Assembly (NCBI RefSeq): GCF_008180155.1
Contig: NZ_VSZS01000064.1
Coordinates: 1 to 64,000, forward strand
Source of the DNA: Neoaquamicrobium microcysteis
Lineage (GTDB): Bacteria > Pseudomonadota > Alphaproteobacteria > Rhizobiales > Rhizobiaceae
Direction of reading: 5' to 3'
Length of the DNA: 64,000 nt
In this document: piece after piece, positions 41,801 through 52,595 of the stretch
How positions within the stretch are numbered: the stretch's first letter is position 1
Layout: each line of letters opens with the position of its first letter
Program-made: the position numbers and the translations under genes
Notes under the pieces: generated by a model
What the model was told of the DNA's origin: nothing
The model's input: the letters and a program-made list of their open reading frames with translations, nothing else
The model's database searches: none

Positions 41801-42190
41801 ATGGAAAAGAGCGTCGTTACCGAGGCCCGGCTGGGTGAAATTCTCAAGCCCGTTTCGCCTGAGGAAAACACCCGGCGGGAAAAGCGCGTGCGCGACAACT
41901 TCTGGCGCACGGCGCGCAAGGCCGCGCGTCATATACCCTTCATGGAGGATGTGGTCGCCGCCTATTTCGCTGCACTCGACAGCAGGACGCCCACCCGGGT
42001 GCGTGGAACGCTGCTGGCGGCGCTGGCCTATTTCGTCATGCCCATCGACCTGGTACCCGACTTTATCGTCGGCTTTGGCTTCACCGACGATCTGGCAGTG
42101 CTGACTGCCGCCGTCACGGCGATCCAGGGCCACATCAAGCCATCGCACCGCAAGGCGGCGCGCAATGCGCTCGACCGGGACGACGCTTAG
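41801..42190 (+). CDS. DUF1232 (YkvA) family protein
   Basis: A 129-residue protein with the DUF1232 signature VRGTLLAALAYFVMPIDLVPDFIVGFGFTDDLAVLTAAV near the C-terminus, a short hydrophobic hairpin thought to associate with membranes. Function unknown. ATG 41801; a GTG at 41744 overlapping the phosphatase stop is a less likely start. Confidence 0.85.
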   Translation: MEKSVVTEARLGEILKPVSPEENTRREKRVRDNFWRTARKAARHIPFMEDVVAAYFAALDSRTPTRVRGTLLAALAYFVMPIDLVPDFIVGFGFTDDLAVLTAAVTAIQGHIKPSHRKAARNALDRDDA

Positions 42191-42441
42191 CTCTCCAGGC
42201 TCCCCGTTCCAGTCAAACTCTCGCCGCTTTTGCCGTTTTCAACACGCTGAAGGGATGCGGCATGCCGTCTTGGGCGCGAAAAGTCCGGGCGGTATATGGG
42301 TGGCAAAGCGGCGGGGCGCGTACGGTCGTGCGGTTCACTCTTTGGTAACCCTGATTAAATTAACATGAAACGAATGGGACCTCGATCTGGGGCCAGTTCG
42401 ATCACCCGTACACGACCACGCACAGGGATACTTTTACGACG

Positions 42442-42945
42442 ATGCGCGGAACAATCCTTTCGATCTCCTGCCTCGCCATGATGGCACTCGCCACGCCGGC
42501 GCTCGCCCAGTCGGCGACCAAGATCGGCCAGCACAATGCCTGGGGCACCTACTCCTACGACGCCAACAACAGCAAGGTCTGCTATGTGCTGACCGTGCCC
42601 ACCGAAATGCAGCCTCCCACCCTGAACCACGGCGACATTTTCTTCTTCGTCAGCCAGAAGCCGGGGCAGAACGTCTCCTACGAGCCGCAGTTCATCGCCT
42701 CCTATGACTTCCAGACCAACTCGAAGGTGAACGTCACCGTTGGCGATCGCTCGTTTTCGATGTTCACGCGCGGAAAGTCGGCATGGATGGAGAACGCCGC
42801 CGAAGAGCCCCAGCTCATCGCCGCCATGCGCGCCGGCGCCGACATGAAGGTGCAGGCGACTTCGGGTCGCGGCAACGCCACCAACTACACTTTCTCTCTG
42901 CGCGGCATCACCGCGGCGCTCAACTCGATCCAGACCTGCCAATAG
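42442..42945 (+). CDS. IalB-family exported protein
   Basis: A 167-residue exported protein resembling the invasion-associated locus B (IalB) family, widespread in Hyphomicrobiales. Signal peptide to about residue 22 (ALAQ). The core [23 protein letters not shown] with later [10 protein letters not shown] and the C-terminal [13 protein letters not shown] is typical; two Cys may pair. In Bartonella, IalB aids erythrocyte invasion; free-living relatives keep it with unknown function. The 251-bp region upstream holds its promoter but no clear box. Confidence 0.85.
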   Translation: MRGTILSISCLAMMALATPALAQSATKIGQHNAWGTYSYDANNSKVCYVLTVPTEMQPPTLNHGDIFFFVSQKPGQNVSYEPQFIASYDFQTNSKVNVTVGDRSFSMFTRGKSAWMENAAEEPQLIAAMRAGADMKVQATSGRGNATNYTFSLRGITAALNSIQTCQ

Positions 42946-42968
42946 AATCGGGTCGCCAATCGGCATCG

Positions 42969-42997
42969 AAAGGCCGGGCCCAGGCGTCCGGCCTTTT
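42969..42997 (+). terminator. Terminator after IalB-like gene
   Basis: AAAGGCCGG/CCGGCCTTT stem of 9 bp, 10-base loop, and T residues at the end. Confidence 0.85.
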
Positions 42998-43072
42998 GCA
43001 TTGGCGGCATTCTTCTGCTATGTGCCCGGCCAAACTGGCACGCGGACGCTGCCGCCACTATCTTTCCTGACC

Positions 43073-44305
43073 ATGACGCTATCACTAGACCTCACCTCGG
43101 CGCAGACGCGCGCTGCACTTGCTGCAAATGCGCGCCTGCCGGAAAAGCCTTCCCTGATCGGCCTCACCCGCGAGGAGATGGCCGACGCGCTGGCCGTTGC
43201 CGGCGTGCCGGAGCGCCAGCGCCGGATGCGTGTCCAGCAGCTGTGGCACTGGCTCTACGTGAGGGGCGTCAGCGACTTCTCGCAGATGTTCAACATCTCC
43301 AAGGATTTGCGCATGGAGCTCGATCGCCACTTCTCGATCGCGCGACCCGAGATCGTCGAAGAGCAGATTTCGAGTGACGGCACGCGCAAGTGGCTATTCC
43401 GGTTTCCTCCGCGCGGCGCAGGCCGCCCCGTAGAGATCGAGACCGTCTACATTCCCGAGGAAGGCCGCGGCACGCTGTGCATCTCCAGCCAGGTCGGCTG
43501 CACGCTCACCTGCTCCTTCTGCCACACCGGCACGCAGAAGCTGGTGCGCAACCTGACCGCCGAGGAAATTCTCGTCCAGCTGATGACGGCGCGCGACCGG
43601 CTTGGCGATTTCCCCGACCGCGACACGCCCGACGGCGCGATCGTGCCGGCGGAAGGCCGCAAGGTCTCCAACATCGTCATGATGGGCATGGGCGAGCCGC
43701 TCTACAATTTCGAGAACGTCAAGAAGGCGCTGCTGATCGCATCCGACGGCGATGGGCTCTCCCTGTCGAAGCGGCGCATCACGCTATCCACCTCCGGCGT
43801 AACGCCCGAGATCACCCGCACCGGCGAGGAGATCGGCGTCATGCTGGCGATCTCGCTGCACGCCGTGCGCGACGATTTGCGTGACATGCTGGTGCCGATC
43901 AACAAGAAGTATCCGCTCGACGCGCTGATGGAGGCGTGCCGCAACTATCCCGGCCTCTCCAATGCGCGCCGCATCACCTTCGAATATGTGATGCTGAAGG
44001 ACGTCAACGACAGCATCGACGACGCCAAGGAACTGGTGCGCCTGCTGCGCGGCATCCCCGCCAAGATCAACCTGATACCATTCAACCCGTGGCCGGGCAC
44101 CAACTACCAGTGCTCCGACTGGGAGACGATCGAGAAGTTCGCCGACTACATCAACCAAGCAGGCTACGCCTCGCCGATCCGCACGCCGCGCGGCCGCGAC
44201 ATCCTCGCCGCCTGCGGACAGCTCAAGTCGGAATCGGAGCGCATGCGCAAGACCGACCGCCTCGCGCTTGAAGCGATGATGATCGCCGGGCACGGCGAGG
44301 CTTGA
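43073..44305 (+). CDS. rlmN: Dual-specificity RNA methyltransferase RlmN
   Basis: A 410-residue radical SAM enzyme that methylates C2 of adenine 2503 in 23S rRNA and A37 in some tRNAs. The iron-sulfur motif is CTLTCSFC (Cx3Cx2C), followed by the [14 protein letters not shown]-binding strand; the catalytic C-terminal Cys is in [14 protein letters not shown] 43073 (MTLSLDL) is the usual start; the frame is open upstream. A membrane-protein gene follows with a 4-base overlap. Confidence 0.96.
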   Translation: MTLSLDLTSAQTRAALAANARLPEKPSLIGLTREEMADALAVAGVPERQRRMRVQQLWHWLYVRGVSDFSQMFNISKDLRMELDRHFSIARPEIVEEQISSDGTRKWLFRFPPRGAGRPVEIETVYIPEEGRGTLCISSQVGCTLTCSFCHTGTQKLVRNLTAEEILVQLMTARDRLGDFPDRDTPDGAIVPAEGRKVSNIVMMGMGEPLYNFENVKKALLIASDGDGLSLSKRRITLSTSGVTPEITRTGEEIGVMLAISLHAVRDDLRDMLVPINKKYPLDALMEACRNYPGLSNARRITFEYVMLKDVNDSIDDAKELVRLLRGIPAKINLIPFNPWPGTNYQCSDWETIEKFADYINQAGYASPIRTPRGRDILAACGQLKSESERMRKTDRLALEAMMIAGHGEA

Positions 44306-44742
44306 GCCGGGTCTTCGATTATCTGGCCCGCTTCGCCGTCATCGTATTCGGGTTTCTCTGCGCCGCCATTGCGGCAAGTTTCTTCGCCAACCTGCTTATC
44401 ATCGGCACTTTCGGCTGGACCGACACCGCGCCCTTCGCGTTCAGCGGACCGATCTATTTCACGGTCTTCTTTCTCGCGGCCTTCTTCGCCTGGCACGCAT
44501 TCTTCCCCGCAATGGCCGCCATCCTGCTGGCCGAGATTCTTCAGCGCAGGGACGGGCTGACGCATACGCTTGCCGGCGGCGGCGTGTCGCTGGCGGCCGT
44601 GGCCTTCGCTGCTCCCGATCTGTTCTTCGACACAGGCCTGACGGCTGCGTTGCTGGCCTGCGGCCTCGTCGGCGGCTTCGTATACTGGATGGTCGCCGGC
44701 CGCACTTCCGGCGAGTGGCTCGACAGGCAGCCGGTGAATTGA
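44302..44742 (+). CDS. Hypothetical four-helix membrane protein
   Basis: A 146-residue protein with four predicted membrane helices (about residues 8-35, 47-75, 85-105 and 112-132). It starts with TTG at 44302, overlapping the rlmN TGA, so translation is probably coupled. No catalytic motif is seen and I recognise no named family. Confidence 0.65.
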   Translation: MSRVFDYLARFAVIVFGFLCAAIAASFFANLLIIGTFGWTDTAPFAFSGPIYFTVFFLAAFFAWHAFFPAMAAILLAEILQRRDGLTHTLAGGGVSLAAVAFAAPDLFFDTGLTAALLACGLVGGFVYWMVAGRTSGEWLDRQPVN

Positions 44743-44753
44743 CCGCCGATCGC

Positions 44754-45395
44754 TTATCGGGCTGAAGCCGTCAGAATGCGCAGCGCGAAAACCGAGAACA
44801 CGCCGGCGAACAGATAGTCGATGGCGCGCATGATGCGCGGCGTTCTTCGCAGCAGGTTCGAGAACCCGTCCGCCGCCAGCACCATCGGCACCGTCACCGG
44901 CAGCGATATCGGGATGAACAGCAGGCCCAGGAACAGAAGCTTCTGCGCCGCGTAGGGGTCGCTGGCCGATACGAACTGCGGCAGGAAGGTCATGAAGAAC
45001 AGCACGATCTTCGGGTTGAGCAGGTTGATCGCAAGTCCCATCGCCCAGTTGCCGACGAGCGAGCGCGGCTTCACCGGCTTGCCATCCAGCGAAAAGGCCG
45101 AGCCGTGGCGGATCGCCTGTATGGCGAGCCAGATCAGGTAGCCGGCGCCGAATATCTTGAGCGCCAGGAAAGCCTGAGGCGAGGCTGCGATCAGCGCCGA
45201 GAGCCCTAGAGCCACCAGCAGCGTATGGACCATGACGCCCGTCATAGCGCCCGCCATGCAGGCAAGGCCTGCCGCGCGGCCCTGCGACAGCGCGCGTCCC
45301 ACGAACAGCGTCATATCGGGGCCTGGCGTAATCGCGATGATGAACGTGGCAACGGCGAACTGGGCAATGATGGCGAGGTCAGGAACGAAGCTCAT
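44754..45395 (-). CDS. LysE family amino-acid exporter
   Basis: A 213-residue LysE/RhtB protein with six predicted helices. TPGPDMTLFVGRALSQG near residue 23 and LLNPKIVLFFMTFLPQF near residue 120 are the standard motifs. It differs clearly from the LysE protein at 229-858. Converges with the small membrane gene and is divergent from the TRAP operon across 204 bases. Confidence 0.9.
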   Translation of the reverse strand: MSFVPDLAIIAQFAVATFIIAITPGPDMTLFVGRALSQGRAAGLACMAGAMTGVMVHTLLVALGLSALIAASPQAFLALKIFGAGYLIWLAIQAIRHGSAFSLDGKPVKPRSLVGNWAMGLAINLLNPKIVLFFMTFLPQFVSASDPYAAQKLLFLGLLFIPISLPVTVPMVLAADGFSNLLRRTPRIMRAIDYLFAGVFSVFALRILTASAR

Positions 45396-45599
45396 GGTGG
45401 CACGGCCCGGCGCGATGGACGATCACGACTTCATACACCGCATGCTGCCTGCTGGCGAGAACCGGCGACGGGAAAGCAGACTGTCGACAATGCAGCGTGA
45501 ACGACGTCGAAAACGGTTGCAACAGCAACGATATGCCATAATGTATGCAGGCTGAATTCACAAAAAACATAAGATTCAGCCAAAATGGGAGGAGATGGA

Positions 45600-46727
45600 A
45601 TGACGAAAGCAGCGATTTCTCGCCGCAGGTTTCTGCACAACTCGACTTTGGGCGGCGCGGCTGTCGCCGCGACCACCCTTGCCGCGCCAGCCGTGCTCGC
45701 ACAGGCACCGGTCCGTCTGCGTATGCAGACCTCGTGGCCCTCTTCGGACATATTCCAGGAGATGGCGCAGCAGTATGTGGATCGCGTGCACGCGATGTCA
45801 GGCGGCAGGCTTCAGATCGACCTTCTGCCCGCAGGTGCAGTCGTCGGCGCGTTCCAGGTTCAGGACGCCGTCCATGACGGCGTGATCGACATATGCCACA
45901 CGGTCACCGCCTACTGGTACGGCAAGAACAAGGCTTCCTCGCTGTTCGGTACCGGCCCGATCTTCGGCGGAGACGCTGCCGCCATGCTCGCCTGGATTCA
46001 CAACGGGGGTGGTCAGGAGCTCTACAGGGAGCTTGTCGAGGACATTCTGGGCCTCAACATCATTGGCCGCTTCGCGATGCCCATGCCCACGCAGCCACTG
46101 GGCTGGTTCAAGGAGCCCATCGAAAACGTCTCGCAACTTGCCGGCCTCCGCTATCGTACGGTCGGGCTTGCGGCAGATCTCTTGCAGGCCATGGGCCTGT
46201 CTGTTGCGCAGCTTCCCGGCGGCGAGATTGTACCGGCCATGGAACGCGGCGTGATCGATGCGTTCGAGTTCAACAACCCCACCTCCGATATGCGTTTCGG
46301 CGCACAGGATGTGGCCAAGAACTACATGATGGGCTCGTTCCATCAGGCCAACGAGTTCTTCGAGTTCAATTTCAACCGGGACATGTGGGACGGCCTCGAC
46401 GAGGATCTGCGCGCCATTCTCGACCACTCCACCGAGGCGGCCAACACCGCCAACTATGCGCTCGCGCTCAGCCAGTATTCACAGGACCTGCTGCGCCTGC
46501 GCGACGAAAATGGCGTCAACATCATACGGACGCCACAGGACTTCCTTCAGGCGCAGCTGGAAGCGTGGGACCAGATCATGCCGGACCTGATGGCCGATGA
46601 GTTCTTCGCCAAGGTGGTGGAAAGCCAGAAGCAGTGGTGCGACAGGGTCGGCTACTACAGCTTCTTCAATCAGACTGACTACAAGATGGCGTACGAGCAT
46701 CATTTCCCCGGCAAGCTGGGATTCTGA
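45600..46727 (+). CDS. TRAP transporter solute-binding protein (DctP family)
   Basis: A 375-residue periplasmic binding protein with a twin-arginine signal (SRRRFLHNSTLGGAAVAATTLAAPAVLA). The DctP fold is supported by MQTSWPSSDIFQEMAQQYVDRVHAMSGGRL, the conserved Arg in LAGLRYRTVG that binds the carboxylate, and PGGEIVPAMERGVIDAFEFNNPT. The subgroup resembles those often labelled for 2-oxo or hydroxy acids, but the ligand is not fixed. A GGGAGGAG site precedes ATG 45600. First gene of the operon; a strong hairpin follows. Confidence 0.92.
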   Translation: MTKAAISRRRFLHNSTLGGAAVAATTLAAPAVLAQAPVRLRMQTSWPSSDIFQEMAQQYVDRVHAMSGGRLQIDLLPAGAVVGAFQVQDAVHDGVIDICHTVTAYWYGKNKASSLFGTGPIFGGDAAAMLAWIHNGGGQELYRELVEDILGLNIIGRFAMPMPTQPLGWFKEPIENVSQLAGLRYRTVGLAADLLQAMGLSVAQLPGGEIVPAMERGVIDAFEFNNPTSDMRFGAQDVAKNYMMGSFHQANEFFEFNFNRDMWDGLDEDLRAILDHSTEAANTANYALALSQYSQDLLRLRDENGVNIIRTPQDFLQAQLEAWDQIMPDLMADEFFAKVVESQKQWCDRVGYYSFFNQTDYKMAYEHHFPGKLGF

Positions 46728-46739
46728 GCGGTGGACGGC

Positions 46740-46770
46740 AACGAAGGTGGCCAGCCGGCCACCTTCGTTT
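46740..46770 (+). terminator. Intra-operon hairpin after TRAP binding protein
   Basis: Perfect 13-bp stem (AACGAAGGTGGCC) with a 4-base loop. Lying between the binding-protein and membrane-subunit genes, it probably attenuates transcription or protects the upstream mRNA, giving an excess of binding protein. Confidence 0.75.
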
Positions 46771-46827
46771 CGTCCTCACCTTGGTTGCGAAGGAAGCCCC
46801 CGCATGGGGCAGTGATGCAGGCGCGAT

Positions 46828-47466
46828 ATGCTTCTATACATTCGGTTCGCCGATAGCCTGTCGGCATGGTTCGGCAAGGCCTTCGCATGGTGTGTCATGG
46901 TGATGACCATCGGCGTGGGCTACGAAGTGGTCGTCCGCTACATCTTCCGTAGCCCGACCGCGTGGGCCTTCGACCTCACCTACATGATGTACGGCTCGAT
47001 GTTCATGATGGCGGGGGCTTATGCGCTTTCGCGTAACTCGCACGTGCGGGGCGACTTCATCTACAGGCTGTGGAAGCCGCGCACCCAGGCCACCGTCGAG
47101 CTGATCCTCTATTTTGTCTTTTTCTTTCCCGGCGTGCTCGCGCTGATCTTCGCCGGCTGGCGCTATGCAAGCCGCTCCTGGGGATATCTCGAGGTCAGCG
47201 TCATGAGCCCGGCCAACATCCCGATCTATCAGTTCAAGTCCGTCATCGTGGCCGCCGGCATCCTGCTTGCCATTCAGGGCCTGGCGCAGGTCTTCCGCTG
47301 CATCATCACGATCAGGCAAGGCTACTGGCCCCCCCAGGCCGACGACGTCGAAGAACTGGAGGAAACGCTGCAGAAGGAGGGGCTGGCGGCGCTGGACCCC
47401 GACGCGCAGCTCCTGCAGGACACCGGCCACGATGCCGCCCACGACAACCGGGAGACACGGCCGTGA
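46828..47466 (+). CDS. TRAP transporter small membrane subunit (DctQ)
   Basis: A 212-residue DctQ-type subunit with four helices (about residues 13-35, 50-70, 90-112, 133-155). Typical is WAFDLTYMMYGSMFMMAGAYALSRNSHVRGDFIY. The C-terminal 45 residues are a longer-than-usual acidic cytosolic tail (ADDVEELEETLQKEG). It pairs with DctM to form the sodium-driven membrane complex. The stop overlaps the dctM GTG. Confidence 0.92.
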   Translation: MLLYIRFADSLSAWFGKAFAWCVMVMTIGVGYEVVVRYIFRSPTAWAFDLTYMMYGSMFMMAGAYALSRNSHVRGDFIYRLWKPRTQATVELILYFVFFFPGVLALIFAGWRYASRSWGYLEVSVMSPANIPIYQFKSVIVAAGILLAIQGLAQVFRCIITIRQGYWPPQADDVEELEETLQKEGLAALDPDAQLLQDTGHDAAHDNRETRP

Positions 47467-48881
47467 CCGATCCTCAAGTGGCCATCATGATGCTTGGCCT
47501 GTTCATCTTCATCATCATGTTCGGTTTCCCGGTCGCCTTCACCCTGATGGCGATGGGCATCGGCTTCGGCTACTACGCCTACTTCGACGGCGGGCGGATG
47601 TGGGCCGGCTACAATCGCGCGCTCAACAGTGATGCGGATACGTGGACCCTTTGGGAAAGCTGGATAAGCGGATTCTTCAACAACCGCGTTTTCGATCTCT
47701 TCGTCAACCAGACCTATTCGGTCATGGCGAACGACGTGCTCACCGCCATCCCGCTGTTCCTGTTCATGGGTTACATCGTCGAGCGCGCCAACATCGTCAG
47801 CCGTCTGTTCGAGACGCTCAACCTCGCCACGAGGCGAATGCCGGGCTCCATGGCCGTGGCAGCCATGATAACCTGTACCCTGTTTGCAACCGCCACGGGC
47901 ATCGTCGGCGCAGTGGTCACGCTGATGGGGCTGCTCGCCTTCCCCGCGATGATGAAAGCGGGCTACGACAAGCGCTTCGCCTCCGGTGTCATCTGCGCGG
48001 GCGGTACGCTGGGCATCCTGATACCGCCTTCCATCCTGCTGATCGTCTATGCCGCGTCGTCGGGCACCTCGATCGTCAGGCTTTATGCCGGCGCGCTGTT
48101 GCCGGGTCTGCTGCTTGCGGGCATGTATCTGGTCTACATCATCGTGCGCGCCTATTTTCAGCCGCAGCTTGCGCCGAGGCCGCCGGAGCGCGACGAAAGC
48201 GTCTCTTCACTGCACGTCGCCTGGATGATGCTGACCTCGTTCTTCCCACTGGCGGTGCTGATCCTGTCTGTGCTGGGTGCGATCCTGTTCGGCCTCGCCA
48301 CCCCCTCGGAAGCGGCCGCCATCGGCGCGCTGGGCGGTCTGGCGCTTGCCGCGGCTTATCGCGCGCTCACATGGGAACGCCTGCAGGAATCCGTCTATCT
48401 GACGGTGCGTACCACTGCGATGGTGTGCTGGCTGTTCGTCGGCTCCTGGGTCTTCGCGTCGGTCTTCTCCTATCTCGGCGGCGAACATGTCGTACGCGAA
48501 CTCGTGCAGAGCCTGTCGCTGACGCCGCTGCAGTTCCTGATCCTCGCGCAGATCATCATCTTCCTTCTCGGCTGGCCGCTGGAGTGGTCGGAGATCGTCA
48601 TCATCTTCGTGCCGATCTTCCTGCCGCTGCTGCCGCTGTTCGAGATCGACCCGCTGTTCTTCGGCATCCTTATCGCCCTGAACCTGCAGACCTCGTTCCT
48701 GTCGCCCCCCATGGCGATGTCGGCCTACTATCTCAAGGGCATCCAGCCCAAGAACGTCGAGCTGACGCAGATCTTCGCGGGCTCGATGCCGTATCTGGCG
48801 CTGGTGCTGGTATCGATGATCGTCGTCTACAACGTGCCGGGCATCGTCTATTATCTGCCCCAGCTGATGTACGGACGATAG
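47463..48881 (+). CDS. TRAP transporter large membrane subunit (DctM)
   Basis: A 472-residue DctM subunit with about twelve helices. Conserved parts are ATATGIVGAVVTLMGLLAFPAM, ICAGGTLGILIPPSILLIVYA and LGWPLEWSEIVIIFVPIFLPLL. The GTG start at 47463 overlaps the dctQ stop. It carries substrate and sodium across the inner membrane. The loop after helix 2 (GYNRALNSDADTWTLWESWISGFFNN) is extended, as in the larger DctM subgroup. Confidence 0.93.
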   Translation: MTDPQVAIMMLGLFIFIIMFGFPVAFTLMAMGIGFGYYAYFDGGRMWAGYNRALNSDADTWTLWESWISGFFNNRVFDLFVNQTYSVMANDVLTAIPLFLFMGYIVERANIVSRLFETLNLATRRMPGSMAVAAMITCTLFATATGIVGAVVTLMGLLAFPAMMKAGYDKRFASGVICAGGTLGILIPPSILLIVYAASSGTSIVRLYAGALLPGLLLAGMYLVYIIVRAYFQPQLAPRPPERDESVSSLHVAWMMLTSFFPLAVLILSVLGAILFGLATPSEAAAIGALGGLALAAAYRALTWERLQESVYLTVRTTAMVCWLFVGSWVFASVFSYLGGEHVVRELVQSLSLTPLQFLILAQIIIFLLGWPLEWSEIVIIFVPIFLPLLPLFEIDPLFFGILIALNLQTSFLSPPMAMSAYYLKGIQPKNVELTQIFAGSMPYLALVLVSMIVVYNVPGIVYYLPQLMYGR

Positions 48882-48895
48882 GGAGGAAGTGATCC

Positions 48896-49120
48896 ATGCC
48901 ACTGCGTCATCGGCTGACCGACATCCACAAAGGCGTCGAGGAAAATGCCATGCTTGACCGGGTGCTCGCCCTCGTCGCCTTCCTCTTTTTCAGCGGCTTT
49001 CTCGGCGTCATCATCTTCTCTGTCAGCCACCCGATGCTCATTGTGGTGGCCGGGATGGGCATTGCCTTCGTCGGCTGGGACTTCTTCTCCCAGCTCTTCC
49101 TGCGGCGCAGGCGATACTGA
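48896..49120 (+). CDS. Small membrane protein in TRAP operon
   Basis: A 74-residue protein with two hydrophobic segments (about residues 22-42 and 45-66) and a basic C-terminus (FLRRRRY). A good GGGAGGAAG site precedes ATG 48896, only 14 bases after the dctM stop, so it is probably translated from the TRAP mRNA. No family recognised; it could be an accessory subunit. Confidence 0.65.
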   Translation: MPLRHRLTDIHKGVEENAMLDRVLALVAFLFFSGFLGVIIFSVSHPMLIVVAGMGIAFVGWDFFSQLFLRRRRY

Positions 49121-50065
49121 TCAGTCCTTGGTGGGCCGCAGCGGCAGCGGCTCGGCCTGCTCGACCTCGTCAGGCAACTCGCCCTTGAGCGCGTAGGCAC
49201 GCCCGTCCCACCGCCACACGAGACCGGTCCCCGCGCCGCGTACCGGCAGCGTCACCAGATCCGGCCAGCCAAGCGAAAGTGAACGCCGCTCAAGGTGGAG
49301 CAGCACGTTCTCGGTGTCGTAGACCGCCCGCCATTGCCCCGTTTCGTCCTGTTCGCCGTCCGCATCACCGCCTGCCTCGGGTGCGAAACCGGTGATATTG
49401 CAGCCGGAAAGCCCGTAATACCATGACGAGCCGCAAAGCCGGGTAAACAGCAGACGCCGGCCCTCGCCAAGCTCCACCATCGCCGCGCTGACCTGCGGCT
49501 GCGACGCGGTGGAGGCCGCGAAAGCTTCGATGTCGTCCGCCCGCAACTGGCGTGCGAGGTTGATGTGCGACGAATAGGGCGTGAAGGTCACCGCCTGATA
49601 GGCCGACATGTCGCGCTGGCTGCACCGCTCCTGCGCCGTAGTAATGGCGACGTTGGAACCCTGCAGCGAGAAGACGGCGGGATCCGCCGCGTCGCCGAGG
49701 CGGATCTCCAGCCTCAGCCCGGACTTCAGCGGCTCTATCGCCTCGCTAGGGATTCTCGCGGTCAGAAGATTGCCGTCGGCGGAAAAAGCCACGTCGAAAC
49801 CGCGGCCGTCGATCATCAAGGTCGCAGCGGCACCGTAGGCGGCGCGCAATGCCTCTTGCGCAGTCTCGAGCGTCAGCGTCCAGCGCTGCGCCTCGCATGA
49901 AAGCGCACCGGAAATCCCGCCTCCCCCGCGTGGAGCCGGCAGGCTGGCGCGCGCCTCCGTCTCGTCGGCTGTCCAACGGTCCAACGGTTGCGCGCCTGCC
50001 TGTGCGGTGACGGCAAGAAGGGCCGCGAACGCAAGCAAGGGTGCGCGCGCGGCAAGTCGTTTCAT
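49121..50065 (-). CDS. Exported hypothetical protein
   Basis: A 314-residue exported protein. The signal peptide spans residues 1-25 (ending AGA). The mature part is mixed alpha/beta with four Cys (SCEAQ, ERCSQ, RLCGSSW, GCNITG), compatible with two disulfides. No motif of a known enzyme is seen. Start ATG 50065 places the signal peptide at the N-terminus. Its stop directly abuts that of the TRAP small gene. Confidence 0.65.
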   Translation of the reverse strand: MKRLAARAPLLAFAALLAVTAQAGAQPLDRWTADETEARASLPAPRGGGGISGALSCEAQRWTLTLETAQEALRAAYGAAATLMIDGRGFDVAFSADGNLLTARIPSEAIEPLKSGLRLEIRLGDAADPAVFSLQGSNVAITTAQERCSQRDMSAYQAVTFTPYSSHINLARQLRADDIEAFAASTASQPQVSAAMVELGEGRRLLFTRLCGSSWYYGLSGCNITGFAPEAGGDADGEQDETGQWRAVYDTENVLLHLERRSLSLGWPDLVTLPVRGAGTGLVWRWDGRAYALKGELPDEVEQAEPLPLRPTKD

Positions 50066-50313
50066 CGCGCGCGGCGAATGCGGCGCCAGGCTTGACCGAT
50101 CCGGCAAGCTTTTCTCCCCCCAGTGCAGATGGAATCACTTGCGCAATCCTATCGACCGTTGCCCGCTCGGCAAGATTGCATCGGCTCACATTCGGATGAG
50201 CGGATGAGCCACCGGCCGTTCGTGGTTCGGGCGGCCTTGCCCGGCCCGGCATTCCTGCTAAAAGTGCCGCCGATTGAAATCGGGCTACGGGCCCGCGCGA
50301 GAACGGGGGCTTC

Positions 50314-51540
<1,227 letters not shown>

Positions 51541-51556
51541 AACTTCTCAGGACTGT

Positions 51557-51590
51557 AAAAAGGCCCGGAAGCAGCGCTTCCGGGCCTTGT
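51557..51590 (+). terminator. Bidirectional terminator after argG
   Basis: 12-bp stem AAGGCCCGGAAG/CTTCCGGGCCTT with a 5-base loop, preceded by AAAA and followed by TTGT. It can serve argG and the convergent transglycosylase gene. Confidence 0.8.
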
Positions 51591-51611
51591 CGTTTCCGGC
51601 GATGCGACGGC

Positions 51612-52427
51612 TCAACCGTCGATCTGGCGACCCATGATGGCGATGGCCTGCTGGTAGACACCTGCCGCGTTCCAGCCCTGGATAGCGCGATAATTGGGTT
51701 CGCCGGGCTGGTAGCCGGCGCCCGGCCGCCAGCCGTGACCGCGTAGGAAGTTGGCTGTCGAGTAGAGCGCATCTGCCCTGCTGCGGATGAGATCGACGCG
51801 GCCGTCGCCATCGCCGTCGATGCCGAACTTGATGACGTTTTCCGGCAGGAACTGTGTCTGCCCGACCTCGCCATGGGCCGCCCCGATCGCATCGGCGCGC
51901 AGTGAGCCGTTGTCGACGAGTTGCAGAGCCGCCCAAAGCTGGCGCGTGAAGAACTCCGAGCGTCGGCAGTCATAGGCAAGCGTCGCCACGGCCGAGACGA
52001 TGTTCTGGTTGCCCATATAGCCGCCGAAATTCGTTTCCATGCCCCATATGGCAAGGAGTACGCCCGCCGGAACGCCGTATTGCCGCTCGATGCTGCTGAA
52101 CAGCTGGGCGTTCTGCTGCTTCAGCTGCTTGCCCCGCCGCACGATGGCGGCGGCGCCGCGGCGCTCCATGAACTGGTCGAGCGTCAGGCGAAAGCTCTTC
52201 TGCCCGCGATCCGCGCTGATGGTTGCGTTGTTGTATCGCGTGCCGTCCAGCGCAGCCAGCGCCCTCTGGCCCACGCCCCGGTTCGCCGCCTGCTGGCGGA
52301 ATTCCGCCTTCCAGGCATTGAACCCATTGGAATTGTTGCCGCATTGCTGCGCCTGCGCCACACCGGTGGACAGGCCCAGCGCCAGCAACACCATCGCCAG
52401 CGCCTTGCCGCTCGCCTTCGCCGCCAT
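51612..52427 (-). CDS. Lytic murein transglycosylase, MltB family
   Basis: A 271-residue exported lytic transglycosylase that cleaves the glycan strands of peptidoglycan. Signal peptide to about residue 26 (AQAQ). The catalytic Glu is in IWGMETNFGGYMGN; HGEVGQTQFLPENVIKFGIDGDGDG and RADALYSTANFLRGHGWRPG are characteristic of the SLT_2 type. It lacks the C-terminal peptidoglycan-binding domain that longer relatives have. ATG 52427 follows AAGGAGA. Confidence 0.92.
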   Translation of the reverse strand: MAAKASGKALAMVLLALGLSTGVAQAQQCGNNSNGFNAWKAEFRQQAANRGVGQRALAALDGTRYNNATISADRGQKSFRLTLDQFMERRGAAAIVRRGKQLKQQNAQLFSSIERQYGVPAGVLLAIWGMETNFGGYMGNQNIVSAVATLAYDCRRSEFFTRQLWAALQLVDNGSLRADAIGAAHGEVGQTQFLPENVIKFGIDGDGDGRVDLIRSRADALYSTANFLRGHGWRPGAGYQPGEPNYRAIQGWNAAGVYQQAIAIMGRQIDG

Positions 52428-52595
52428 CCGATTCTCCTTGCTCGACTGATTCTGTCCCTTGGCGCGACATTGCCAGCCTGCCGCCGGCTTGTCACGCGCC
52501 GCCCGCAAGATGTTGCCAGGTTCAAAACGCTGGCGCGCGCCGCTAAACTTCAATAACTTCGTATCGTTACCGGAGCCTTACTTGGGGGAAGGGGC

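Noticed and set aside
42341-42368. A possible CtrA site (TTAA-rich segment) before the IalB-like gene
   Set aside because: TAACC and TTAA occur, but the spacing does not fit TTAA-N7-TTAA, and such AT-rich promoter DNA gives frequent partial matches.
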